A stretch of 64,000 nt of DNA. It comes from Pseudovibrio ascidiaceicola. GTDB taxonomy: Bacteria > Pseudomonadota > Alphaproteobacteria > Rhizobiales > Stappiaceae. The notes beneath the pieces were generated by a model. It saw nothing but the letters and a program-made list of their open reading frames with translations, was not told the DNA's origin and did no database searches. This document shows positions 45,240-53,702 of the stretch, piece after piece. The DNA is taken from NCBI RefSeq assembly GCF_900114245.1, contig NZ_FOSK01000007.1:1-64000 (forward strand), read 5' to 3'. The position numbers and the translations under genes are program-made. How positions within the stretch are numbered: position 1 is the stretch's first letter; every line of letters begins with the position of its first letter.

Positions 45240-45577
45240 ACGGGGACCTGATATACTTATGTTAAAATTTTAAGACCATACGTTTTAATACACATCCTGT
45301 ACGCCATAATAACGCAGCGATACTGAATGCGACTTCAGTTTAATAGCGCGAGACCCTAGTGGGCGTGCAACAATCTGCCGCGGCACTGTAAATAACTATA
45401 TTAAATAGGATTTTTCACTGAACTCCTATTAATCAGCTTTGGCTCTTCGTCAGACCAGCAGATCGCGCAATATACGCGCATTCTAATATATGCAGCCAAC
45501 ACACTGTTTCCCAAGCGTATATCACTGACCTAGAGGTACTTTGGCGTCATCTGAGTAATTCTCATAAGTAAAATTGC

Positions 45578-45597
45578 ATTCAGGTGTATGCCTGAAT
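45578..45597. repeat. Inverted repeat downstream of iorB
   Basis: ATTCAGG-TGTATG-CCTGAAT, a perfect 7-bp dyad. Read on the minus strand it is followed by GCAATTTTA, so it could be a weak terminator of the iorAB unit, or a protein site for the sdaC promoter. Confidence 0.4.
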
Positions 45598-45759
45598 CTA
45601 ATGCGTTCACCTATCCTCAAATGATGACAATATGCCTCTTGCGCACGCATTTTGTGCGCCCAGAAAAACACCGTATTTTCGCTAAGGCACACAAATGCAT
45701 ACATTAATTATAATCGGAGGAAAAATTTCAAATGCGACATTCTTTCCCCCTATTTTCAA

Positions 45760-47322
45760 TCAGAGGGTTTGAATTGTCTTCAATGCACCTTCCAAAGCTT
45801 CGCCTTTTTCATCCAAAAGAGCTGCCTCTCTGAGGCGTCTGAGCCAATCTGAGGCGTCTTTTCTGTCTTTCAGGAATGTGAGAGATGACAGAACCCGGTC
45901 AAATTTAGAGTGGCCTCGTTTGTGAGTGTCCGAATATCCTTTGATAAGCCGGCGGCAATTGAGGATCTCTACGGCGAGGTGATAGTCTGAATGCACAGTC
46001 TTAATCGCAAGATCCCGCCAGTTTCGGAGATGCTCTGCCTCAATTCCATGGCGCAGGAAACTGCGGCGCCAGGGTTTCAGGCTACTGATGAGCCAGAGGC
46101 TGAGAAAGCCTCGAACGGAGTGCGTTCTTATGCGTCGCCCCTTGTTCACCCTTCTATCCAGCCAGTTAAACACCTTGGGGCGGGATTCAATCCACTTACC
46201 TAGCCGAACTGGCAGAGTTCCGCAGATTTCTTCCATACGCGGATGGAGATACTCGGTCAGTTCCAGCTGGTTTTCTGCTTCTAACTGGATTTCCCTTTCA
46301 ACGCGTTGAAAGCGTGTTTTTTGCGTTTTTATGTCGGCAACGCGGATTGTGTCGTCATAACACATGGCATTCGCCAGATGCTTGGCTGCAACTCTGGTGA
46401 ACTCCCAGTTCTCATTTTCAGTATCACTGGCGAGTACAATTTCGAGGTGATTGAGATACTCCTCACCGTATTCGAGATCCTGAAACTCAACGGTCCTGCG
46501 CAGACCTGCCAGCGCCATCTCGTGAACCGGTTTGGGCAGCGCTTCAATGCGGGATAAGAGCAGTTGCCAGGCTGCGCGTTTCTTCTCAGGCCCGCGGACT
46601 GTGAGTGCCTTTTCGGGCTTGGGTTGTTCTGGTCGCCTGGTACCAGCACTTCCAGCTGTAGCTGATGACTGGGCGTGGTCGAAGCTGGCATTAAAGGATG
46701 CGAGGCTCGCTTTAACGCCCTTACCACCTTTGCGGATGGTTTCTTCATAGGTACCTTTGGCGAATGGCAGTGCACCTGAGCCTGCGAGTGCACCGAACAG
46801 ACTGGAGGAGATGACGCTGCCGTTTTCAGCCGCAACATCTTCCATGTTGAAGGCGACCAGCTTTTGGGAGGCTGTTCCAAGACGGGAAAGGACGACATCA
46901 CTGTCTTGCTCCCCTTTGCCAGGCACGATTTTTTCTGAGACTGCCAGAATGCGGTGAGATGAAGCGATCAGCGTTGTCTTATCTGCTGTAACGAAACCAC
47001 GGATAACAGCGCGGCCTGCTTCCATGAGTTCGGCACAAATGACGATGTCGACATCGCCTTGCGCTGGACTGAGGGAGAAGACGGGTGCTTTGCCGGTGTC
47101 AGGTGCCATTTCAACGTAATAGATCGTTGCCCCTGTGCGCTGGGCGACGCCTGCGACGGAGGTGGACTGGGCTTTGTATCCGTTGGCTTCAGCTAAATTG
47201 ACAATCCAGTCTGTGAGGACACCGCCACCCTGCCCGCCAACGGCGAAAATGGCGATTTTCGTAATGGTGCGGGTTTCGTCCTCACCTGTTCCCAAGGCCT
47301 GCCATTGAGTGTCTATATCCAT
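45760..47322 (-). CDS. iorB: Indolepyruvate ferredoxin oxidoreductase, beta-type subunit with extra C-terminal domain
   Basis: A 520-aa protein. The first about 210 residues are the pyruvate-ferredoxin-oxidoreductase gamma-type domain (IAIFAVGGQGGGVLTDWIVN, SVAGVAQRTGATIYYVEM). The remaining about 290 residues are a basic helical domain (DUF6537-like) found in aerobic bacterial IOR proteins. With IorA it oxidatively decarboxylates aryl-pyruvates, such as indolepyruvate, to aryl-acetyl-CoA. Start ATG 47322 has a GGAGG site and is 2 bp after iorA. Its position beside an apparent indoleacetate catabolism cluster fits. Confidence 0.92.
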   Translation of the reverse strand: MDIDTQWQALGTGEDETRTITKIAIFAVGGQGGGVLTDWIVNLAEANGYKAQSTSVAGVAQRTGATIYYVEMAPDTGKAPVFSLSPAQGDVDIVICAELMEAGRAVIRGFVTADKTTLIASSHRILAVSEKIVPGKGEQDSDVVLSRLGTASQKLVAFNMEDVAAENGSVISSSLFGALAGSGALPFAKGTYEETIRKGGKGVKASLASFNASFDHAQSSATAGSAGTRRPEQPKPEKALTVRGPEKKRAAWQLLLSRIEALPKPVHEMALAGLRRTVEFQDLEYGEEYLNHLEIVLASDTENENWEFTRVAAKHLANAMCYDDTIRVADIKTQKTRFQRVEREIQLEAENQLELTEYLHPRMEEICGTLPVRLGKWIESRPKVFNWLDRRVNKGRRIRTHSVRGFLSLWLISSLKPWRRSFLRHGIEAEHLRNWRDLAIKTVHSDYHLAVEILNCRRLIKGYSDTHKRGHSKFDRVLSSLTFLKDRKDASDWLRRLREAALLDEKGEALEGALKTIQTL

Positions 47323-47324
47323 GA

Positions 47325-49475
47325 TTATACCTCCTCAATGATCAGAGACCGGCGCTCGCGCCAGTTTTGCAGCGCGGTAATGATGCGGCCGCTTATCTTG
47401 CGGATGAAACGTTCGGATTTGCTTGGGTTGTGAATGGTGTCAGCCTGATAGAAGGATGGACAGAGGATGGCGGCGTCCGCGACCTCCCCGCAATTGCCGC
47501 AACCAACGCAGTTCTGGTCGATATGAGCGACCGGATCATCGCGCAGCGGGTCATCCAGTTCTTTGACTGTCAGAGATGGACAGCCTGACAAACGCATACA
47601 GGCGTGATCGCCAGTGCAGACATCTTCATCAACACCGAAGCGGGTATTCACGACGCGTTTTTGCTCTTTGACTGCTTGATTGATGATCGGCTTCTCCCGG
47701 CGCTGCTTATTAAGCATGCACTCAGAGGACGCGATGATGACCTTTGGACCTTTGACATCGGTGGTCAGCGCTTCCTTCAGGACCGATTGCATCTGGGTGA
47801 CGTCATATGTGCGATCAAGCTGACGGACCCATTTCACACCAACGCCTTTCACCGCTTCGGTGATTGGGTGTTTGGTGGACTTGCTCTTGTTGTTTGCCCT
47901 TGAGGACAGGATGTCCTGCCCGCCTGTGGCCGCTGAGTAATAATTGTCGACAATGACGATCACACCGTCATTTTGATTGAAGACCGCATTGCCGATGGAA
48001 GTGGTCAGGCCGTTGTGCCAGAAGCCGCCATCTCCCATAAATGAGATGGACCTTCGATCCGTTTCCGTTGTGTTGAACGCAGAGGCCGAGGCCGGCCCTA
48101 ATCCATACCCCATGGTGGTGGAGCCGATGCCAAATGGTGGCATGATGGAGAACAGGTGGCAGCCGATATCTGAGGCGATGTGATGCGGGCCCAGCTCATC
48201 TTCTACCAGTTTGGTTGCAGCAAAGATGGGACGTTCCGGACAGCCCACGCAGAAACCGGGCGGGCGCATGGGAACAACCTCTTGCAGCTCCTTTATATCT
48301 GGCAGTGGACCTGGCGTATTTGGTGCACGTCCTTTGCCGGGCAATGCATCGGAATGCGTTGCAAGGAAAGTTTGGATGCTATCCAGCATCACTTGTCCGG
48401 TATACTCACCAGCTTCCGGGAATGGTCCTTTCCCTTCCAATTTGGTGCTGAGGCCTTCCTTTTGCAGCATGGCGCCAACGGCTTGCTCCAGATAATCAGG
48501 ATAGCCCTCTTCCACCACCAGTACAGTCTCTTTGGTGCGACAGAACTCGGTGATTTCAGCTGGAACAAGCGGATAGGTTACATTCATGACGTAAAGCGGG
48601 ATTTGTGTTTCGCCGTTGATGTCAGCAAGCCCCAAACGCTGCAACGCGCGGATGACGCCGTTATACATACCGCCTTGCAGGATAATCCCGACATTTCGGC
48701 CCTCTGGTCCAAACAACTCATTCAATTTATGCGTTTGAATATAATCCAGCGCAGCAGGCAGACGCTTTGTCACTTTCTCCTGCTCATGCAGGAATGAGGC
48801 TGGTGGCAAGACAATGCGGTTCAGGTCACGCCTGGGGTTCTCCAGAGCATCAGCCACGCTCATGGATGGGCGCTGGTTGTCTTTGGTAGCGAACTCACCA
48901 TGCACATGACAGCTGCGGATGCGCACCTGAAGCATGACCGGCGTGTTGGAGGCTTCTGACAGTTCAAAGCCATCGCCAACAGCCTTTACGATGGACGGCA
49001 GATTGGGGCGCGGATCGAGCAGCCAGATCTGGCTTTTCATTGCAAAGGCGTGGCTGCGCTCCTGCATGATGGAAGAGCCTTCACCGTAGTCTTCCCCGAC
49101 AATAACAAGGGAACCACCGGTGACGCCGCCAGACGACAGATTTGCCAAGGCATCAGAGGCGACGTTGGTGCCAACAGTTGATTTGAAGGTGACTGCGCCG
49201 CGAATGGGATAGTGAACGGATGCGGCCAGCATGGCAGCAGCAGCGGCTTCGCTGGCACTGGCTTCAAAATGCACGCCCAACTCACCAAGAATATCCTGCG
49301 CATCAGCCAGAACATCCATGAGGTGACTGATGGGCGAGCCCTGATAGCCGCCAACATAGCCTACACCATTTTCCAGAAGTGCTTTGGTGATGGCCAGAAT
49401 GCCCTCACCCCGGAAAATCTCGCCTTCACCAGCGCGAAGTTTCTCGACCTCTTTGACAAAGGATCTTTCTGCCAT
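47325..49475 (-). CDS. iorA: Indolepyruvate ferredoxin oxidoreductase, alpha subunit
   Basis: A 716-aa thiamine-diphosphate enzyme. The N-terminal pyrimidine-binding part (GYVGGYQGSPISHLMDVLAD) and the central ThDP domain (ASDIGCHLFSIMPPFG, FMGDGGFWHNGLTT) are clear. The C-terminal ferredoxin-like region carries two cysteine groups, CTGDHACMRLSGCPSL and CVGCGNCGEV-ILCPSF, for 4Fe-4S clusters. It starts at ATG 49475 behind GGGAGGGAG and is 62 bp downstream of a marR gene on the same strand, so it is likely in that regulator's operon. Confidence 0.95.
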   Translation of the reverse strand: MAERSFVKEVEKLRAGEGEIFRGEGILAITKALLENGVGYVGGYQGSPISHLMDVLADAQDILGELGVHFEASASEAAAAAMLAASVHYPIRGAVTFKSTVGTNVASDALANLSSGGVTGGSLVIVGEDYGEGSSIMQERSHAFAMKSQIWLLDPRPNLPSIVKAVGDGFELSEASNTPVMLQVRIRSCHVHGEFATKDNQRPSMSVADALENPRRDLNRIVLPPASFLHEQEKVTKRLPAALDYIQTHKLNELFGPEGRNVGIILQGGMYNGVIRALQRLGLADINGETQIPLYVMNVTYPLVPAEITEFCRTKETVLVVEEGYPDYLEQAVGAMLQKEGLSTKLEGKGPFPEAGEYTGQVMLDSIQTFLATHSDALPGKGRAPNTPGPLPDIKELQEVVPMRPPGFCVGCPERPIFAATKLVEDELGPHHIASDIGCHLFSIMPPFGIGSTTMGYGLGPASASAFNTTETDRRSISFMGDGGFWHNGLTTSIGNAVFNQNDGVIVIVDNYYSAATGGQDILSSRANNKSKSTKHPITEAVKGVGVKWVRQLDRTYDVTQMQSVLKEALTTDVKGPKVIIASSECMLNKQRREKPIINQAVKEQKRVVNTRFGVDEDVCTGDHACMRLSGCPSLTVKELDDPLRDDPVAHIDQNCVGCGNCGEVADAAILCPSFYQADTIHNPSKSERFIRKISGRIITALQNWRERRSLIIEEV

Positions 49476-49537
49476 ACTCCCTCCCTCGAAAGCATGACAG
49501 ATCCAGCTGGCGCAAACTCAGTGAAGAGAAATGCGCC

Positions 49538-50059
49538 CTAGAAGTCGTGCTTTCGTATGTTTGCCAGCACTTTGCGCAGCGTCACCAAAAAGGCGTCATG
49601 CTCGGCTTGCGAGACGCCAGTGAACATTGTGCTGTATTCATCGCGCATATGCGGCCACATCTCACCGAAAGCAGACCGTCCTGCCTCTGTCAGAAAAATA
49701 TGGCGCACGCGGTTGTCCTGCTCGCTGGCTTTGCGGTGGATCAGGCCTTCCTTTTCCATCGCGTCCAGCGTGCGGCTCAAAGTCGATTGCTCGATCACCG
49801 AGTAAACTGAGAGTTCATTGATCATCAGCCCGTCCACGACTGACAACACAGCGAGTGCTCTCATTTTGGCGACCGACAACCCAGATCTGCTCAGTTTTTC
49901 ACGCAGACTTTCATTGTATCTGCCCATGATCCGGTTCATCAGATAGGGCGCAAAATGGCCCAGCCCGACCTCTCCCAGAGTTCTTGGCGTGGATACAGGT
50001 TTTGAGTGTTGTCCGTCCTGTTCAGTTTCGGGAGCTTGATCACCGAGAATCTCGTTCAT
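49538..50059 (-). CDS. MarR-family transcriptional regulator 1
   Basis: A winged-helix regulator of about 173 aa (182 if TTG 50086 is used; both have plausible ribosome sites). The DNA-binding core reads INELSVYSVIEQSTLSRTLD, with wing residues RKASEQDNRVRHIFLT. It sits first in a minus-strand unit with iorAB. The dyad TTATATG-N6-CATATT lies 59 bp upstream and recurs in the divergent TRAP/oxygenase promoter, so this protein, or the second MarR, probably represses both until an aromatic ligand binds. Confidence 0.9.
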   Translation of the reverse strand: MNEILGDQAPETEQDGQHSKPVSTPRTLGEVGLGHFAPYLMNRIMGRYNESLREKLSRSGLSVAKMRALAVLSVVDGLMINELSVYSVIEQSTLSRTLDAMEKEGLIHRKASEQDNRVRHIFLTEAGRSAFGEMWPHMRDEYSTMFTGVSQAEHDAFLVTLRKVLANIRKHDF

Positions 50060-50117
50060 GTGGTGCACTCTTTCTTTTTTGAACAAGCCCCACCTCTCTC
50101 GTAGAGCTTGAAATTGA

Positions 50118-50140
50118 TTATATGCATTTACATATTTATA
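50118..50140. promoter_or_regulatory. Probable MarR operator, copy 1
   Basis: TTATATG-CATTTA-CATATTTATA contains the dyad ATATG-N6-CATAT. The same arms and spacing occur at 53619-53640. It lies upstream of marR 1, a typical autoregulatory position. Confidence 0.6.
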
Positions 50141-50178
50141 TCAACTGCAATCCTGTAGATTATAGCGTAAATATGTGA

Positions 50179-50652
50179 TCATTCATTGTTTTCGAGAGTC
50201 TCGATCATACGCGAGAGAAAACTTTTCACCTGCACGATGTCACTCATGCCAAGCTGACGGATCAACCGCTCTTCATGAGCGCTGGCCTGCTTTACGAGCT
50301 TACCTGCGAGCTCCCTGCCCTTTCCGCTTAAAAAGATACGAACACGGCGGCGATCTGCTTCATCGGACCGGCGTGTGACCAGTCCTCGTTCGGTCATCTG
50401 ATCGATGGTTTTGGTGAGGTGAGATTGCTCCATAAGAGCGAAGCGGGCCAACTGTGTGACCATCTGGCCATCATTGTCTCTGAGACAAGCCAGTACGCGC
50501 CATTCCGGGACGCGCACGCCGGCGCCCCGGATTTCTTCGTGAAACTGCCCGCTTGCCAGATGGCTTGCGGATGCCAGCAGATACAAAAGGTAACCGTCTA
50601 CAAAGCCGGATTCCTTTTCATGAGTGTCAATTTCTTTCAGGTCTGCGTCCAC
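50179..50652 (-). CDS. MarR-family transcriptional regulator 2
   Basis: A 157-aa winged-helix protein starting at GTG 50652. The recognition region is LARFALMEQSHLTKTIDQM, and the wing has RRSDEADRRRVRIFLSGKG. It resembles aromatic-acid responsive MarR proteins. It lies 30 bp downstream of the TRAP large permease gene and is probably the last gene of the dctPQM unit. Two MarR genes back to back in one catabolic island suggest layered control. Confidence 0.9.
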   Translation of the reverse strand: MDADLKEIDTHEKESGFVDGYLLYLLASASHLASGQFHEEIRGAGVRVPEWRVLACLRDNDGQMVTQLARFALMEQSHLTKTIDQMTERGLVTRRSDEADRRRVRIFLSGKGRELAGKLVKQASAHEERLIRQLGMSDIVQVKSFLSRMIETLENNE

Positions 50653-50682
50653 CGGCCAGCCTCTTCTTTTGTTTTTGCCGTG

Positions 50683-51969
50683 CTACATTGAGTACGGAAT
50701 AATAAGTGCGAGTCCCGGAACTGCAATTAGCAGGATCAAGCGCACAACATCCATAGCAACAAATGGAACTACACCGACAAATATCTTTTCGACCGGCACC
50801 TCAGGGGCAACTGAGCGCATAACAAACACGTTCATGCCGATTGGAGGCGTGATGAAGCTCATTTCCGTGACGATAATGACGAAGATGCCGAACCAGATTG
50901 GATCGAACCCAAGACCGGTCACGATTGGAAAGAGAATCGGCACCGTGAGTGTGACCATAGACAGGCTTTCCAGCAAGCACCCCAGCACCAGATAGATCAG
51001 CACAATCATGGTGATGATGGCATAGGGCCCAACACCAAGGGCGTTTACCCATGTGCGCAGGTCCGTTGTCAGACCGGAAATGTTCACGTAGTTCAGGAAA
51101 TAGAGTGCCCCAAACAAAATGAAGAACATCACAGCGGTGGTTTTGGCTGTCTCAAACAGCGTGTTGAGCGTCTCCCGATATGTCAGTTTGCCCCGCATTG
51201 CGGTCAGAACCAGCGCCCCGCCTGCCCCGATGCCAGCCGCTTCCGTAGCCGTGAAGACGCCGAGATAGATGCCGCCAAGCACACAGACAAACAGAAGCAA
51301 TGCCCATGACACGCCACGCAGAGCTTTGATGCGTTCAATCAGCGGCAGTTTGCTCTGAACTTCCAGATCTTCCTTAAACATGAAGAGCGACAAGCGCACG
51401 GCAAGCATATAGCCGATAACGCCGACAAGGCCCGGCAGAATGCCAGCCAGGAACAGTGCGCCGATGTTTTGCTGCGTGAGAATGCCGTAGATGACAAGAA
51501 TCACAGAGGGCGGGATCAAAATACCCAGCGTTCCGCCTGCTGCGATTGACGATGTTGCCAAACGGTCTGAATACCCAAACCGGCGCATAGCTGGCAGAGA
51601 CACACGTGCCATGGTTGCTGTGGTTGCCAGAGATGATCCGCAAACAGATGAAAAACCGCCACAAGCTACAATAGTTGCCATGGCCAGACCGCCTTTGCGG
51701 TGTCTTAGCCATGCGTTTGCCGCCGTATACATGTCACTGGCAATGCCAGACTGGACGATGAGATTGCCCATGAGCAGGAACAGCGGCACCACAGACAAGG
51801 TGTAGCTTCGACCGCTGTCAAAATAGACCTGTCCGACAAGGTGAAAAGCAGGAGGCAATCCAATGATGGACGCAACTCCGAAAAAACCAACGGCAGCCAT
51901 TGCAAAAGCAATTGGCACGCCGACAAAAATCAATGCCATCAGGATGGCAAGACCCAGATACCATTCCAT
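50683..51969 (-). CDS. dctM: TRAP transporter large permease (DctM type)
   Basis: A 428-aa inner-membrane protein with about 12 helices. Diagnostic segments are GIPIAFAMA-like VGVPIAFAMAAVGFFG at the start, GGTLGILIPPSVILVIYGI in the middle, and EMSFITPPIGMNVFVM near the end. It forms the sodium-coupled channel with the small permease and receives substrate from DctP. Its start overlaps the dctQ stop by one base. Confidence 0.95.
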   Translation of the reverse strand: MEWYLGLAILMALIFVGVPIAFAMAAVGFFGVASIIGLPPAFHLVGQVYFDSGRSYTLSVVPLFLLMGNLIVQSGIASDMYTAANAWLRHRKGGLAMATIVACGGFSSVCGSSLATTATMARVSLPAMRRFGYSDRLATSSIAAGGTLGILIPPSVILVIYGILTQQNIGALFLAGILPGLVGVIGYMLAVRLSLFMFKEDLEVQSKLPLIERIKALRGVSWALLLFVCVLGGIYLGVFTATEAAGIGAGGALVLTAMRGKLTYRETLNTLFETAKTTAVMFFILFGALYFLNYVNISGLTTDLRTWVNALGVGPYAIITMIVLIYLVLGCLLESLSMVTLTVPILFPIVTGLGFDPIWFGIFVIIVTEMSFITPPIGMNVFVMRSVAPEVPVEKIFVGVVPFVAMDVVRLILLIAVPGLALIIPYSM

Positions 51970-52478
51970 CAGGAACCGCCCCCAACACCTCTAGGAATTC
52001 TCAGGACAGCAAGCACAAATGTGATGAATGCGCAAAACGCACAAATGACACCGGCTGCTTTTGCAAATGGAGCAAGAGGGATGCGCAAATACACCGTGAC
52101 TTCCTGATAACTCGCAAGTTGAGTTCCGTGTTGCCAGAGTTCCCAGGCCACAACGGACAGAACCACAGCTACAAACATGCGTGAAAAGAACATTTGCAGG
52201 GCGGCTACTCCGCCTTTGAACTTGGAGGTGAACAGGTCTACCGTGATGTGTCCGTCATCCAGACACACCGCAGGAAGGCCTGTAAAGATCACCGCCATGA
52301 GCAACAATTCCGTATATTCCGGCGCTCCGGGCAATGGGCTTGCAAACAGGTAACGGCCAATCACATCAATGACCGTTACTGCGACCAGCGCCAGAAGCAG
52401 TATTCCGCAGAGAACAGAGGCGCCCGAACGAAGCTTTCGTCGGGCGCGCGCTGCTAAGTCAACCAGATTCCCACTCAT
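51969..52478 (-). CDS. dctQ: TRAP transporter small permease (DctQ type)
   Basis: A 169-aa membrane protein with four helices, including GILLLALVAVTVIDVIGRYL and the family-typical PGAPEYTELLLMAVIF. It pairs with DctM. It overlaps dctP by 4 bp, so the three transport genes are translationally coupled. Confidence 0.93.
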   Translation of the reverse strand: MSGNLVDLAARARRKLRSGASVLCGILLLALVAVTVIDVIGRYLFASPLPGAPEYTELLLMAVIFTGLPAVCLDDGHITVDLFTSKFKGGVAALQMFFSRMFVAVVLSVVAWELWQHGTQLASYQEVTVYLRIPLAPFAKAAGVICAFCAFITFVLAVLRIPRGVGGGS

Positions 52479-53503
52479 TTTTCAGAGGCAACCGCTGCAA
52501 CTTCTTTTTGGAGCATGTCCATGGCAACTTCGAAGTCGATGCCTTTTTCGCCGTAGGATTTGGCGACACCGTCAAACATTGGACGGGTGGCTTCTTCCAG
52601 CTGAGCACGCTCTTCTGCGGTGGCGTCGTGAATGGTCACTTTGCCCTGCATCTGCTCCAAGCCCCATGCATCCGCTGCATTCCACGCTGCGCCCGCAAGG
52701 CGTGAGAAGGCTTCACCAGAGATCGCCTCAATAGCTTTCTGGTCTGCTTCTGACAGGCTGGAGAACTTGGCATTGTTGGCGATGAAGAAGAAGGAGACGT
52801 TGTAAAGTCCGCCCTCTACGCGCAAGCCATTGCTCAGCAGGCCATCCAACTTGAAGAACGGGATGGATTCTGTCGGGAACACGATGCCATCAGCAATGCC
52901 GCCCGACAGGATTTCATAGGATTGCGGTGCTGGTGCCTGAATGGCCACCATGTTCATGGCCTGAACCAGCTGGTTGGTAATGCTGCCAGCAACACGGATC
53001 TTAGCGCCCTTCAGCTCGCTCAGAGGCGAGACAGCGCGGTCAGTTGTGTAAAGCAGGCCAGGACCGTGGGTGAAGACACCCAGAACCTTTGCACCGCGGT
53101 GCTCATTGGCTTTTGCCAGCGTGCTTTCATAAAGACGCCAGTAAGCCACGGACAAGCTGGTCGCCTCCTTTGCGAGGAACGGCAGCTCCGCAATCTGTGT
53201 GAGTTTGAAGCGACCCGGTGTGTAACCGTGCACGCCGTAGGTGAGATCCGCAATGCCGTTTGCGGCAAGGTCAAAGTGAGCCGGTGGCGGGCCGAGCGGA
53301 GCGTCGAGGATCTGTACAGAGACGCGTCCTTCTGTGACTTCCTTCACCTTGGCAGCCCAAGGCACCATCATTCCTTTTACGATCGGGTGTGCTGGTGGCA
53401 GCCAGCTGGACATGCGCAATACTGTTTCCTGCGCCATGGCAGATGCGCTGACAGAGAGCGCGGCAATAGTTGCAGCTGCAAATATCTTGAACTTATTATT
53501 CAT
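52475..53503 (-). CDS. dctP: TRAP transporter substrate-binding protein (DctP type)
   Basis: A 342-aa periplasmic protein. The start is ATG 53503, with GGGGAGGGAG upstream, giving a clean signal peptide (FKIFAAATIAALSVSASAMA); the frame runs further upstream without support. The conserved GAKIRVAG block contains the arginine that usually grips a substrate carboxylate. Its placement with an oxygenase and CoA ligase cluster suggests uptake of an aromatic acid, possibly indole-3-acetate; that is inference. Confidence 0.94.
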   Translation of the reverse strand: MNNKFKIFAAATIAALSVSASAMAQETVLRMSSWLPPAHPIVKGMMVPWAAKVKEVTEGRVSVQILDAPLGPPPAHFDLAANGIADLTYGVHGYTPGRFKLTQIAELPFLAKEATSLSVAYWRLYESTLAKANEHRGAKVLGVFTHGPGLLYTTDRAVSPLSELKGAKIRVAGSITNQLVQAMNMVAIQAPAPQSYEILSGGIADGIVFPTESIPFFKLDGLLSNGLRVEGGLYNVSFFFIANNAKFSSLSEADQKAIEAISGEAFSRLAGAAWNAADAWGLEQMQGKVTIHDATAEERAQLEEATRPMFDGVAKSYGEKGIDFEVAMDMLQKEVAAVASEK

Positions 53504-53702
53504 GTTCTCCCTCCCCAGAGAATACAGGATGAATGAGAAAAATGTGCACACATCCCGTAGGTTAATCAAGCACAAATATGAAATGGAAACTATTTCCAGT
53601 TCATGCATTGACATTGTTTTATATGATATCGCATATTATATTTATCATTTATGCGAGAGGAAACTCTCCTTGTTTTGGCTCTGAGGGAGGACGCCAAAAA
53701 GC
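53504..53702. promoter_or_regulatory. Divergent promoter of TRAP and oxygenase units
   Basis: A 199-bp AT-rich region between dctP and the oxygenase reductase gene. It holds the dyad at 53619-53640 shared with the marR 1 promoter, about 116 bp from the dctP start and 63 bp from the reductase start. Promoter boxes for both directions are expected close to it. Confidence 0.5.
53619..53640. promoter_or_regulatory. Probable MarR operator, copy 2
   Basis: TTATATG-ATATCG-CATATTATA has the same ATATG-N6-CATAT dyad as the site at 50118-50140 and shares the flanking T's. It lies between the two divergent catabolic units, so one MarR dimer could control both uptake and degradation genes. Confidence 0.6.

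Larger units (their letters stand above)
45180..45759. other. Long AT-rich intergenic region between sdaC and iorB
   Basis: About 580 bp without a supported gene. It holds the sdaC promoter and the end of the ior unit. Visible structure: a leader hairpin at 45212-45239, an ATTCAGG-N6-CCTGAAT dyad at 45578-45597, and a GCGCAC-N7-GTGCGC dyad at 45641-45659. A strong GGAGG at about 45717-45721 stands before a 34-codon frame at 45732 that overlaps the end of iorB; I do not accept it as a gene. Confidence 0.5.

Noticed and set aside
45717-45836. GGAGG followed by a 34-codon frame at 45732
   Set aside because: Too short, overlaps the end of iorB on the other strand, no recognisable peptide.
48180-48797. 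205-codon frame antisense to iorA
   Set aside because: Lies fully within a clear iorA gene and shows no domain.
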